This document shows, piece by piece, positions 11,601-23,472 of a stretch of DNA of 64,000 bases (within the stretch, counting starts at the first letter, position 1; each line of letters begins with the position of its first letter). The notes under the pieces were generated by a model, which worked only from the letters and a program-made list of their open reading frames with translations, was not told where the DNA came from and did not search any database. The stretch lies in contig NC_081844.1 of the NCBI RefSeq assembly GCF_963259705.1, positions 31,910,841 to 31,974,840 on the forward strand, in the 5' to 3' direction. Made by a program: the position numbers and the translations under genes. The stretch comes from Myotis daubentonii (Eukaryota; Chordata; Mammalia; Chiroptera; Vespertilionidae).

Positions 11601-13544
11601 AGCAGTGCTATTGGCTGAGCACTGAGCATGTGTGCGCAATGCTGTCCTAACCCCTCTGCGTGGTTTCACTCGTGTCTCCTTCAGCAGCCCCAGGAGGAAG
11701 GAGTATTTACAGATGGGGAAACTGAGGCCCAGAGAGGGATGCCACTCGCCTGAGGTCACCTGGTGAGCAGTTGGCAGGGGCAAGACCCCCCACTCTGCCC
11801 CGCTGCCTTTCGTCACTGGCATCTCCCATCGCCCAGATGGGGAAACATACTCAGGGAGAGGAGGGATTAACTGAGCATCAGAGCAGGAGTGGGCCAAGCC
11901 AGGACTTTGTGCCCGACTCCACCGACGCACTGCCCGTGGGCAAAACACTGTGACAATAAACAACATCAATGACAATAATAATAATGATGACAATGATGGC
12001 ATCCATGAGCACAGAATTGGCCAGCGTTTATGCAGGGCCCTAAAAGGGAGACTCGGGGGACTCGGGTCCCTTTAAGAGCCTCCCCTTCCCCAGCTGGGCC
12101 CTGGCCCGCCTCCCTTTATGTAAGCAGGCCAGCTGCCCTTGCATAACCTGATTACATAAGAAAGCAGGGAACAGGCTTGTCCATCCGGCAGCAACCTGTC
12201 CCAGCAACCTGTCCCGGACTGTCTGTGGGGCTGGCCTAATGCGCAGGAGAGCCGTGACCACCCAGAGTGGCCACTAGGTGCAGCTCGGCACGGGGGATGC
12301 CCTGACCCCCAGACACAGCACCCTCTGGGTGGGAGAAGGTGAAAGGCTTCTAGTGTGTGCAAGCGGACAGGGCTAGTCCCATTGCTCTGACGGTGAAACT
12401 GAGGCCCAGGGAAGGCAAGGAAGCAGCATGGAGCTGCACAGCCCAGAGTGGAGGGTGGCGGTGGCGGAGTTGGGGTGACATCGGCCGTGTAGCCTCAGCC
12501 CGAGCCTTACTCTCTCTAAAACAGGGCTGCCAACAGGACCTTTCTCAGCAAGGCCTGTGTGCGACAGGCCCTCAGTAGTGGAACCTTAACCTGGGTGTGG
12601 GCCCTGCTCGAACACCGTTTTAATTCTGTCAGCTGGCTTCATCCTTGCTGGTTGAACTCATTCTACACCCGAGGAAACTGAGGCACGGGGGAAGGCGAAG
12701 TGCACGCCCTGTCCACGGGGCAGGCACATGCTGCCCACAAGATGCCCAGGCAGCAGGTGCTGTATCACTGCACAATGCGTACGGGGAGAATGCAGACTGG
12801 GTACCAAGTCCTGGCCCAGAGACTATTCTATCTGCCCCCAAAACCCTGAGGGTGGGCACAAGGAGCCCCGGGCACAGACGAGGAGCCCCAGGCACAGAGG
12901 GGAGAAGGGATGCCTGAGGTCAAGCCCAAGCCCTGCCATGCGCGCGCCGTCTCCTCCCCTATCCGGCTTCCCCTGCCTGGGGTCCACCCCTCTGACCTGA
13001 CCACGGGAGGCTGAGGGTACCTGGGTATGGTGCCCGCCCTCCCCACCATGCACATTAATGCTTCCCTCTTTGGGAGGTGTGGGGCTGGGGAGTGGAGGCG
13101 GTCCCTCTCCTCCCCCTTCTCTCTGGATGCTGGCCCTTTAAGGCAGCAGGCTGCCAGGGCTTGTCCTGGGGTGACCCCAAGGGGCGGGTGTGGTCAGGAA
13201 CAAGGGGCCCATTCAGCTGCTGCTGCTGCCTCCGGGCAGCCCACAGGCTGGCCTGGGGTGGGAGGCAGGGAGGAGACTGACAAAGGCAGGGAGAGACAGA
13301 GACTCAGAGAGAGACAGAGAGACCCAGAGACAGAGAGACAGACGGGAACAGCTGCCCAGGCTGCGCCTCTGCCTCTCTGGTCCCCCAGGTTGAGGGTCTG
13401 AGGCTCGCCCAACCCCTAGTTAGGCTCCAGCCCCCAAAGGTGTTCCTTGTCCAGCTGAGGTCTAGGCCCAGACGGGGACTCCGGGGACATCAGGGGAGGC
13501 ACCCCAAGCAGCCCCTTCCTGGGGGAATACTGTGGCCCGTCAGA

Positions 13545-13690
13545 GATGCCGGACCTGGGTTCGAATATTGACTGCCTTTTAGCTGTGCAATCTTGGGCCA
13601 GTGGCTTCGCCTCTCTGGGCCTCAATTTCCCCATCTGTTAAATGCGCTTAGTGATGATCCCCACCGCGGTGGAATTCAGGTGAAATAAAG
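13545..13690 (+). mobile_element. MIR SINE
   Basis: Contains CCTGGGTTCGAATATTGACT, AGCTGTGCAATCTTGGGC and CAATTTCCCCATCTGTTAAA in MIR order. Confidence 0.8.
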
Positions 13691-14099
13691 TGGTGCACAT
13701 ATTCCTGACATTTACTGAGGGTTTAACTAGGTAAGCCCTCAATATGCCTGTAAGCGCCCCCAGCACCCAAAACACACAGGCAGACAACCCCTGCCTCCTG
13801 CCAGATGTCACCATCTATTAGAGTTCCTGCCTTCAACTGAGGACCTACTAAGCGCACACGGCCCCACAACAACCTCTGGAAACACAGCCAGGGTCCACGT
13901 CCCACATCCAGTGAACAACAGACATTTACTAGGAATTAAATAAAGTCTCCACTCTTGTTCCAGGTTCTCTCAGCCACATAGCCCCGCCATCTGCTCCCAA
14001 ACACCGCGAACCACACGGGGGCTCCCATCCAGCTGGCTGCCCCACGACCGCCTCAGCCAGAGACACTAAAACCCACCTCCTTCCCCCTCTGAAGGCATC

Positions 14100-15430
14100 T
14101 TTTCTGGAATATTCTGCTCAGTCACCAATGTCTGAGGACCGGCTTATTCAACTCTGACCTGAACTTTCTGGGTCCCCGACTCTGAGAATTCTAGAACTTG
14201 CCCCCCTGGATAGTCTAGAAACCAGCTCAAGACAATCCCAGAGTCCGACCTTGGGCACACAAAAACTCAGCGTAAGGAATTCTGCAACCAGCCGTCAATG
14301 GTCCAGAACACACTGGAGGGTTTCGTGGATATTAGTAAAACCAATACTGGATTAGACCACTGGTGACGGATCTGGGAGCTTTAGAATCTGTCCCCATAGT
14401 CTCGAGAACCCTGCTTGGGAGATGTGAGAGCTGTTCCCAGCTGCTGTGAAGATTCTCCGTGAAGAATGCTAGAACCCACCCCAGGAGGGGCTAGAACCCA
14501 ACTCACAAAACCCTGGAACTCGGCCGTGGGTAAGCAAAAATTCTGGACTTTGCTTCTGGACACCCAGAAATCCAACTGAGGAAATTCTGGACCCTGCCCC
14601 TGGATGGCCAAGAATACACTTGAGGAATTCTAGATCAAGGAACCAGCTTGCGGGATTCTGGCACCGTTTCTTGGGTGGCAAAATAACCTAACTTCGAAGA
14701 ATTCCAAGCCCCCCTCCCCCCGTAGCGCAGTGGTTCTCACTGGGGTGATGCTACTCCCCAAGGACCCGGGGTGACGTCTGGAGATATTTTTGGTGGTTAG
14801 TGTCAGAGGATGCTCTTGACATCAAGCTAGGAATGCTGCTTACCCCCCCCCCCCCCACACACACACAGTGCCCAGGACAGCCCCCCACGGGGTCCACAGT
14901 GCTGACGAGGGAAAGCCCCAGGTGAGACCTTCTAGAACCCCCTCCTTGCATTCTTGTAACGTGGGAGCTCTGAGATCTGCCTGGGAATACTCTAGAATTC
15001 AGATGTTCTAGAGCTGAGCTGCCCAACACGCCATACGTCAGACTGAATGTCTGAAATGTGCCAGCTGGAATGGAAATGTGAGCGTGGAACACATGTCGAA
15101 TTTCACAGGCTCGGGACAAAAAAAGAATGTAAAACATCTCAGTAACTGCTTCACATCGATTATGTGTCAAAACGACATGATTTTGGATGTCCTGGGTTAA
15201 ATAGAAGAAATTGTGAAAATTAATTTCCCCTGTAGGTTGACACCTGTAAGTATAGATACCAGGAAAATGTTTAATTATGTGGTCCATAATTTATGTATTT
15301 CTACTGTGCTGTGCTGTTCTGAAACTCATCTAGAATCACCCGGAGGGTGAAGACCCCAGCTCTGGAAATTCCAGAATCTGCCCCCTGGAGGATCCAGAAG
15401 CCATCTCAGCTCTGGCATCCTACGGTCTCC
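14100..15430. repeat. Degenerate tandem array rich in TTCTAGAA
   Basis: Variants of a roughly 43-50 bp unit, approximately GGAATTCTAGAACCTGCC followed by CCTGGATGGTCTAGAACCCA, recur many times. MER20 (14727-14935) and another old insertion (about 15010-15320) interrupt the array, and it resumes afterwards. Individual units are strongly diverged, so the array is old. Many units keep a perfect inverted TTCnnGAA or GAAnnTTC: 14102-14114 (three units, TTCTGGAATATTC), 14161-14168, 14189-14196, 14448-14455, 14930-14937 and 15369-15376. No coding frame. Confidence 0.6.
14727..14935 (+). mobile_element. MER20 DNA transposon copy
   Basis: Starts GCAGTGGTTCTCACTGGGG, continues GACGTCTGGAGATATTTTTG and GCCCAGGACAGCCCCCCAC, matching MER20. 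A C/CA-rich low-complexity run at about 14843-14870 has grown inside it. Confidence 0.8.
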
Positions 15431-16041
15431 CAAGCCCCAGTCCTGAACCCGCTTCCTGACTTGCAAGTCATTTTCTCTGAGATATGAGGGTCCCCCCCTT
15501 TCCCTGCCCTGGCACCTCACAAGTTGGCCTGGAACTGAAGATGGGTCCGAATGGACCAGAAGAAGGGCCCTTACTGGGTAACCTGAGCAGTGCCCCCCCC
15601 AGCCTCAGTTTCCCCATGTGGACAAGACATCCATGTGTCCCCAAGTGCCCCCTCCTTTATCCGTCACCAACTCGGACCATCTGCGACTTCCTGCCCACAC
15701 CCAGCTGAGGGAGAGGGGCTGGCCTGACAGCTGGCTGGGGAGGGGCGGCTGGGAGATGTCCCTAGTTGCCCTCACCACCCCTAGCTCCCTGGGCACAGGG
15801 CCAGGGTACCAACTGCAGCGCTGTCATGCCAGGAAGGCCGCCACAGGTGCCATGTGATGCCTTCCGCTTCTGCTGGCTCCGCCGGGGGCTGGGCCCTGCC
15901 TGTGTGGACAAGGCACCCTCATGCGCTGCCCCGGCAGCCTTGCCCTGGCGTGTGCAGGGTGCCCGCAGGGCGAGGACCTACTCGCCAAGAGCTCCATGGC
16001 TAAGCACTCACTGTGTGCTGAGAGGCTTCTTGTTCTTAGAG

Positions 16042-16352
16042 CAGCGGCTCTCAACCTGTGGGTCGCGACCCCTTTGGGGGTTGAACGACCCTTTCACAGG
16101 GGTCACCTAAGACCATGGGAAAACACATCTATAATTACATATTGTTTTTGTGATTAATCACTATGCTTTAATTATGTTCAATTTGTATCAATGAAAATAC
16201 ATCCTGCATATCAGATATTTACATGACGATTCACAACAGTAGCAACATTACAGTTATGAAGTAGCAACGAAAATAATTTTATGGTTGGGGGTCACCACAA
16301 CATGAGGAACTGTATGAAAGGGTCGCAGCATTAGGAAGGTTGAGAACCACTG
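16042..16352 (+). mobile_element. SPIN non-autonomous hAT element, copy 2 (longest)
   Basis: Starts CAGCGGCTCTCAACCTGTGG and ends AAGGTTGAGAACCACTG. The interior includes TTACATATTGTTTTTGTGAT and CATCCTGCATATCAG. Flanking 8-mers TCTTAGAG (16034-16041) and TCTCAGAT (16353-16360) are a TSD matching at 6 of 8 sites. It has no transposase and looks close to the full-length non-autonomous form. Confidence 0.93.
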
Positions 16353-17380
16353 TCTCAGATGCTACCTGGGTCCCCTTCACTGAATACTGCCTGTACTGAC
16401 TCTACAAAGTAGGAGCTCAGAGATGGGCACTAACGTGCCCACGGCTGCCCAGTGGGCAAGAGGGCAGAGCTGGGCCTAGAACCACAGTAGGATGATGGCA
16501 ATGGTTGTCATCATAGTAACTATTATTGTATTACCAACACTGATATTACATTTATGAGTTATTTATCATACATATAGAAAGCATCACTATTTATTAATTA
16601 TCTTTATTAACAATAAATAACTTTAAAATCTGTGGGACAGTAGTGATAATAAAAAACTGGCCCCTTTCACAATTTTTAAGTGCACAGTTCAGTGGCATTA
16701 AGTCCACTCATATGCCCCTAAGTTCCCAAGACTGTGCAGCTCCAATGCGGGCTTTGGGCCTGCTGTGTTAGCAGCATCCTCACCTGTCAGTCCCTCCTGC
16801 CCACCATAACCATGAGCCCAGCGGCCTCCCACCGTTGCTATAAATATACCATCAGCTGGTGTCTGGGCCTTCACACTCATGCAGCCACCTTCCCCGTGCA
16901 GACAGGCGGCTGGCACACCTGGCTGCCTGGGCCTGGGAAAATCCAGGCTGCCAGGCACCCCTCAGCCCTTCGCCACCCAGAGGCTTGGAGGGGCGACCAG
17001 GTGCCCGTCCTGGGTCATGTGTGCCCCAGTGCGTTCCCTGTGGGCAGAACGGCTCAGGGTCTCCGAGCAGAGCTGAGGTCTTCCCACTGCCTCCTGTGGC
17101 TGGGCAGAGGGTCCAGGAAGGGACTGAGCACTCATTCAGGGCCTCTTGTGTGCTTTTCGGGAATCGCTTGCTCCAATTCCTCAATTCAGTGGGCACAGTT
17201 TGTATTCACCCCACTTTACAGATGGAAAAACTGAAGCTCAGAAAGGGTATACGCCTCACACAGCCTGGGGCAAGCACAGCACGAATTGTATCCATTATAA
17301 AAGAAACAGGCACCCTCAGTCCACCCTTTGTCTCCCCAGCACAGCACCCAGTGCTGCGATGAAGATGATCAGGGACCAGA

Positions 17381-17588
17381 GCCCGGCCGGTGTGCTCAGT
17401 GGTTGAGCGTCCACCTATGAACTAGGAGGTCACGATTCAACTCCTGGTCAAGGGCACATGCCCGGGTTGTGGGCTCCATCCCCAGTGGGGGGCATGCAGG
17501 AGGCAGCCAATCAATGATTCTCTCTCATCAATGATGTTTCTATTTCCCTCTCCCTGCCTCTCTAAAATTAATTTTTTTTTTTAAATAA
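17381..17588 (+). mobile_element. Ves SINE
   Basis: tRNA-derived head GCCCGGCCGGTGTGCTCAGT, mid-section ATGATTCTCTCTCATC, and a T/A-rich tail. Perfect 11-bp TSD CAGGGACCAGA at 17370-17380 and 17589-17599. Confidence 0.95.
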
Positions 17589-17823
17589 CAGGGACCAGAA
17601 GACAGGGGAACCTCAATCAGGGGCTGGCTTGCTTCGCTCTGTAGCCCACAGGCCCTTCCCTCCTGCCCTGAGCTCCCTTCCATCTAGACCAGAGAGACAG
17701 GGCTTTGTCTTGAGTCACACCTAAGCCAGGGGCAGAGCTGTGGCTGAGCGAGGTCCCCTCACTCCAGCCCACAATGCCCTTTATGGAGACCTTGGCACCC
17801 AGGTTTGGGCACAGCAGGTACTT

Positions 17824-17886
17824 TTGTTGTTGTTAATTGTGAACTCACCCAAGGATATTTTCCCATTGATTTTTAGAGAGAGTGGA

Positions 17887-17943
<57 letters not shown>

Positions 17944-18120
17944 CATCAATATGAGAGAGACACATCAATCGGTTGCCTTCCGCACATGCCCACACCAGGG
18001 CCCGGGACCAAGGAGGCAATCAAGGCCTGTAACCAAGGTACGTGCCCTTGACCGGAATCAAATCGGGGACCCTTCAGCCTGCAGGCTGACACTCTGTCTA
18101 CTGGGCCAAAATGGCCAGGG
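17824..18120 (-). mobile_element. Ves SINE with expanded (GA)n
   Basis: Antisense Ves copy: AACTCACCCAAGGATATTTT, then a (GA)n run at 17889-17941, then the complemented tRNA head ending GGCCAAAATGGCCAGGG. TSD CAGCAGGTACTT at 17812-17823 and 18121-18132 is perfect. Confidence 0.95.
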
Positions 18121-18254
18121 CAGCAGGTACTTAATAATATGGCTCCTTTATTCACTATGTACTCAGGGCCTGCCCTTTTTATCATCTGTACCACTGGGAG
18201 GGTGTGGGTCCCACCTGATAATCTCAAAAGTGTTTTTTACTTTTTTTCTTTTAG

Positions 18255-18480
18255 GGGTTTTGAGGACTCAAAATCCATGGGTTCTAATTCTGCTCTGCCT
18301 CTTACAAGCTGTGTGACTTTGGCAAGTGTCTGACCATCTCTGGATCTCTGTTTCCTCATGGGCAAGGGGAGAAGTTCCCTCGCTCCCAGGCAGGTGGAGA
18401 GAATTAAACCAGTTGAGAGTGGAATGGGCCCAGAACTGGGCACACAGTGGCACTCAATATGTGCTCACAGTTCCTATTAA
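18255..18480 (+). mobile_element. MIR SINE
   Basis: Contains GGGTTCTAATTCTGCTCTGC, AAGCTGTGTGACTTTGGCAA, TCTGTTTCCTCATGGGC and the 3' CACAGTGGCACTCAATATGT, in MIR order. Confidence 0.8.
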
Positions 18481-18924
18481 CTGCTTCCTGGTTCCATCCA
18501 GGAGGAGTTGGGGATCCCCCCAGTTTTTCCTGTCTCCTCCTTGGGGCACCCTGGGCAGTCCCTCTCCACCGAGAGCTTCCCAAGCTGGCCCCTGCCCACA
18601 GCGCCATTCAGGGAGGTTGGCACCGCACAAGGCGGGAGCAGGAGGCTGGCCCATGGCAGCGTCAGCAAATGGGCACCAGCTGGGCCGGTGGCTGGGGCGG
18701 GCTGGCAGCTGCCTGGAGCCGGCAGGCCTGGCAGCCCCTCCCCTGCCCACCCCTGGCACTGTGCCCCACCAGCCTCAGGTTTCTCAAGCCGCCAGAGGGG
18801 GCAGGGAGGCCTGGCTGGGCTTCAGGGTTGGGCAGGCGGCTTCCCTCTCTGGGCCCTGTTTCCTCCAGGCACCTTCCCAAATGCAAGGCAGGTTGAAGAG
18901 CGGCTCCTGGCCTCCCCAGCACCC

Positions 18925-19200
18925 TCATCACCTCCCTCTCCAATAATGCCTGCACCCTCTGGGCCATTCCAGCCCCAGGGCCTTTGCACTGGCTGTGCCC
19001 CTGCCTGGTGCACTCTCACTCAATCCCTCCATGCCTCCATCTCCTTCAGGCTTCATCTCAAAGGTGACCTCCTCTAAGAGTTCCTTCCTGTCCAGAGTGC
19101 ACCCACCGGCTCCTCTCCGTACCCCTCCCCCCCTCTGTTTCCCTGACATCACATTCTTTTTCATTGAACTGTGAACTGTCAGCTTCTGCATCCCCTGCTC
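18925..19200 (+). mobile_element. L2 LINE 3' fragment
   Basis: CCAGGGCCTTTGCACTGGCT, then CATCTCAAAGGTGACCTCCT and the ACTGTGAACTGTCAGCTTC region fit L2. Confidence 0.7.
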
Positions 19201-19701
19201 AGGGCTCCTCCCACCCAAAGTGCATCAGGTAGCAGGCAGCCCCCAATGTCCCAAGGGGAAGCTCTCATCACCCCTCATTACAGGCCCTGCAGCTGCCCCC
19301 TAGGCTGGCCCTGGGGCACACGCTGTGACCCGTCCCTGGAACCAGGCTCATGGCCATGGTGGCGCCAGATGGACGCCTGGGGCAGCCAAATTTGGGTTCA
19401 AGAGGTGCCCTAGGCTCTAACAGCCCAGTACTGAAGGAACCTTCTCATAGCTGGTCTCCACCCCTACATCCCCCAAAATAAACCCCAGGGTGGAGGCCTG
19501 GGATTCCCCTTTGGGGTGGGGCCCCACAAGTCCACCTGACACCCTTGGGGAGAGGTGGAGAGGTTGGGGGGGGGGGGTGGCGCGGGCGGGCCTTGTCCAA
19601 GGACAGGGAAGGGCTGAGAGGGCAGGCGTGTGTGGTACCTCTGAGTCTCTGTGTCTCTCCATGTCTCTGGGTCCATCTGTCTTTCCGTGTTTCTGTCCGC
19701 A

Positions 19702-19703
<2 letters not shown>

Positions 19704-19734
<31 letters not shown>
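19704..19734 (+). repeat. (TG)n microsatellite
   Basis: Uninterrupted TG dinucleotides, next to a pyrimidine-rich stretch repeating TCTCTG and TCC. Confidence 0.95.
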
Positions 19735-19735
<1 letters not shown>

Positions 19736-20264
19736 TGTTGGTTCTGAGGCCCCACTCCTGATGTTGGGGGTGGCACCTCCTTTCAGCTGTACAGCGGGTG
19801 CTCCCCTCATCATCCACCCTGAACCCCTCCAGAGGCCAACTGAGGCCCGTCCTTACCCCTCATCAATCCCACGCCTCCCGTCAGGCGGAGTAAGGCGCAC
19901 TCTGTGCTCTGGCCTATGCTGGGGCCCCCTCCAGCCTGGAGCCCACAGGGTGGGAGCAGGGAGGTGCTACCGGTTCTCTCTGCCATTCGACTGACATCGG
20001 CCTGGCCGAGAACAGACTTAACTCTGGCCGAGAACAAGGACAAGGGTCCTGGGGAAAACGGCAGGGAGCCGAGGCGCAGCAGGGGGCCCGGGGCAGCCTC
20101 AGCCCGGGACCTTGGATGAGGCCTTGGCTGCTGGAAGCCTGGAACACAGACCCAGCCTGGGGGTGGCCAAGCCGTGATGACTGGCTGCCCATATTGCAAA
20201 CCACAATTTCCCTTCACCCCTTTCTGCCATGGAGTGTGGCAGGCTGGAGGGGGTGTCAGCTCAG

Positions 20265-20400
20265 AAGCTGCCTGCATCCAAGTCCCACTTCTCCCCTTTC
20301 TTGGCTGTGTGACCTTGGGCAGTCCCTTCTTCGAGCTTCTGTTTCCTTTTCTGTGAAATCGGTACCACAATGATTTCTACTCGCGGGGCTGCTGGAAAGA
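20265..20400 (+). mobile_element. MIR SINE fragment
   Basis: GGCTGTGTGACCTTGGGCAG and CTTCTGTTTCCTTTTCTGTG in MIR order. Confidence 0.7.
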
Positions 20401-20584
20401 CGGGAAAGAATTGCTAAGCTGTCAGAAAACAATGCCTCACAGAGGAAGTGGGGCTAGGAGTTGGAGTTTTGAAGCATGAGTAGGAGTTTTCCATATGGGA
20501 AAGGCATTCCAGGCAGAGGGAACAGCAGGGGCCCAGGCCTGGAGGGGGGAAATCGCAATCGTAATGAGGATGTACAGTAACCAT

Positions 20585-20780
20585 CCATGGAGCCCTAGCT
20601 CTGCCTGGGCCTTGCCTTCAACAACTATGAGCACCCGTTCCTACAGTTATTGTCGAGCTTCCCATTTTATAGACACGAAAACGAGGCACAGAGAAGTCAT
20701 GTGACTTGTCCTGGATCACCCAGCAGCAGGCAGCCGAGTTAGGGCCGGAATCCAGGCCCCGCTCTCAGACACCACCCCCA
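20585..20780 (-). mobile_element. MIR SINE fragment, antisense
   Basis: CATTTTATAGACACGAAAAC, GAGGCACAGAGAAGTCATG and GGATCACCCAGCAGC fit the complement of MIR. Confidence 0.65.
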
Positions 20781-22391
20781 CTGCAGGCCGGCTGGGGCCG
20801 GGTCAGCCGGGTCCAGTGTGAGCAGGGATTCCCCCGGGATAGTGGAGTCGGCTGGAAGCAGGGGAGGTTGGTAGCCTTGACCTTTCCTGGCCCTCATTCA
20901 AGGAGGTTGACCAGACTGGCCAACAAGGGCTAGAAGTGGGGCTTGAAGGTGTCTGGGGAGGCCTGGAGGCCTAGCTTGCCTGCTGAACTGAGGGGGGGGA
21001 GGGGGTCTGGTGGGGGAGGGGAGGCGCCTGGAGATTGTGCTGACGCTGGCAGAAAACTCTGCTTCAAAATTTTATCAGCTCAGCTCAGAGGAGGTGGGGG
21101 TGGGGCTGGGTGGCGAGGATGGATGTGGAGGGGGAGACCTGGACCTGCATGGTAATGAGCCAAGGCAGTCCCTGCCCCCTGCCCTCTGCCGGAGACAGTC
21201 ACCTCCTCCACTTCTCTGCCTCCGCACCCCGCCAGCACTGCTTCACTGCTGCCCCCGGGGGCTTGCTGCTAATTGGTGCGGGTAGGGCGAGGGGCAGTGG
21301 GGTCAAGGTCAAGGAACCAAGGTCAAAACTGGGAAATTCTGTCTGGCTCTCCCCGCTACACACCCTGGAGAGCTGAGCTCCACAGACTCATCTGATCCTT
21401 ATACCACTGCCAGGAGCCGGCATGGCCCTTCTCCCATTGGACAGAGGGGGGAGACTGAGGCACAGAACTGTGAGATAGCCACAGTCACGCCGGGGCGGCA
21501 TGTGGAACACAGACACACAGACAGGAAGCAGCGGCCCTGGCTTTGGCCACCGGCACCAGTGACCTCAAGAGGCTGGACCGGTATCCGGCTCCACATCTCT
21601 GCCTAGGCTGCCGGCCACGGGGACCCCTCCACGGCCGCCACTGCCCAGCCATCCTGCAGAACTTAGCTCAGCCACCCCTCCTCTTCCAGGAGGCTGCCAT
21701 GGACTGTCTACACCCTCAAAGTCCCTGCTGGTCTCAACCTCAGGCATTTGACCGCAGAACCAGCAAACACACAGCTGAAAGGGCCAGAGCCGGGGGCACT
21801 GGGGACCAGGAAGGGTGGTGACCTGGCCAAAGTCACTCAGCACCCAAGCGTCCCACTCACAGCACAAACGTGTGCCGGGCTGGGCCTCCGCTGGAAGTCT
21901 GAGAGTCGATCAACCAGTGTTCGCAGCGCACAGCCCCGGCACTCTCCCAGCTTTCCCCAGAGAGATCAGATTATTCAACCAACGGTCTCCCATCAGTCAC
22001 TCTCCTGTGCCCATTCCTGTCCCCAACAGGCCATACTGTGCCCATCAGACCTGGGACAGAGTCTCATCTCCTGAGACGCCAAGGGCACACCAGCCTCCTC
22101 AGACATCAAGGCCTCCACCTTCAGGTTCTCAGGACGTACCTGCTTTCCCATCACACTCTCCTTGAATCACATCTCCCTCCCTCAGACCTTCACATCGAGT
22201 GAGCCTGTCCCCTCCAACCGGCTTGTAGGCCCACTTCTCCCCTTAGACTCCCACTGCGCCCACCCCACCCTCACAGCTCGGCAGCCTTCCCCCGCTGACC
22301 TTGCGAAGGCCAACTCCCTGTTCCAACGGCGGGGCGGCGCAGGGAGGTTGCCTCCTCCCTCGGACTGTGCCTGGACCCACCTCCCACATCA

Positions 22392-23084
<693 letters not shown>

Positions 23085-23255
23085 TCAGTAGGCGGAGGGG
23101 GAGGGGCAGGGGACCACGGCAGACCCCTCCACCTCCTGGGGAAAGCTGAGGGAGCCCAGCAGAAGTTCCTGGGGGACAGGTGAGAACGCATTGCCCACAT
23201 GGGGAAACTGAGGCTTGGATTCGATGGGCAGCCCAGGCCAAGAAAGGCATTCATG

Positions 23256-23472
23256 GCCCGGCCAGCATGGCTCAGTGGTTGAGCATCGACCTATGAACCA
23301 GGAGGTCATGGTTGGATTCCTGGTCGAGGCACATGCCTGGGTTGCGGGCTCGATCCCCAGTGTGGGGTGTACGGGGAGGCGGCCGATCATTGATTCTCTC
23401 TCATCACTGATGTTTGTATCTCTCTCTCCCTCTCCCTTCCTCTCTGAGATCAATAAAAATATATCTAAAAAA
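23256..23472 (+). mobile_element. Ves SINE
   Basis: Head GCCCGGCCAGCATGGCTCAG, tail TCAATAAAAATATATC. TSD AGAAAGGCATTCATG at 23241-23255 and AGAAAGACATTCATG at 23473-23487 (one mismatch). It lies 260 bp upstream of NFIC exon 2 on the transcribed strand's intron 1. Confidence 0.95.

Noticed and set aside
14751..15287. 178-codon minus-strand frame
   Set aside because: Spans MER20 and another old repeat; no recognisable protein.
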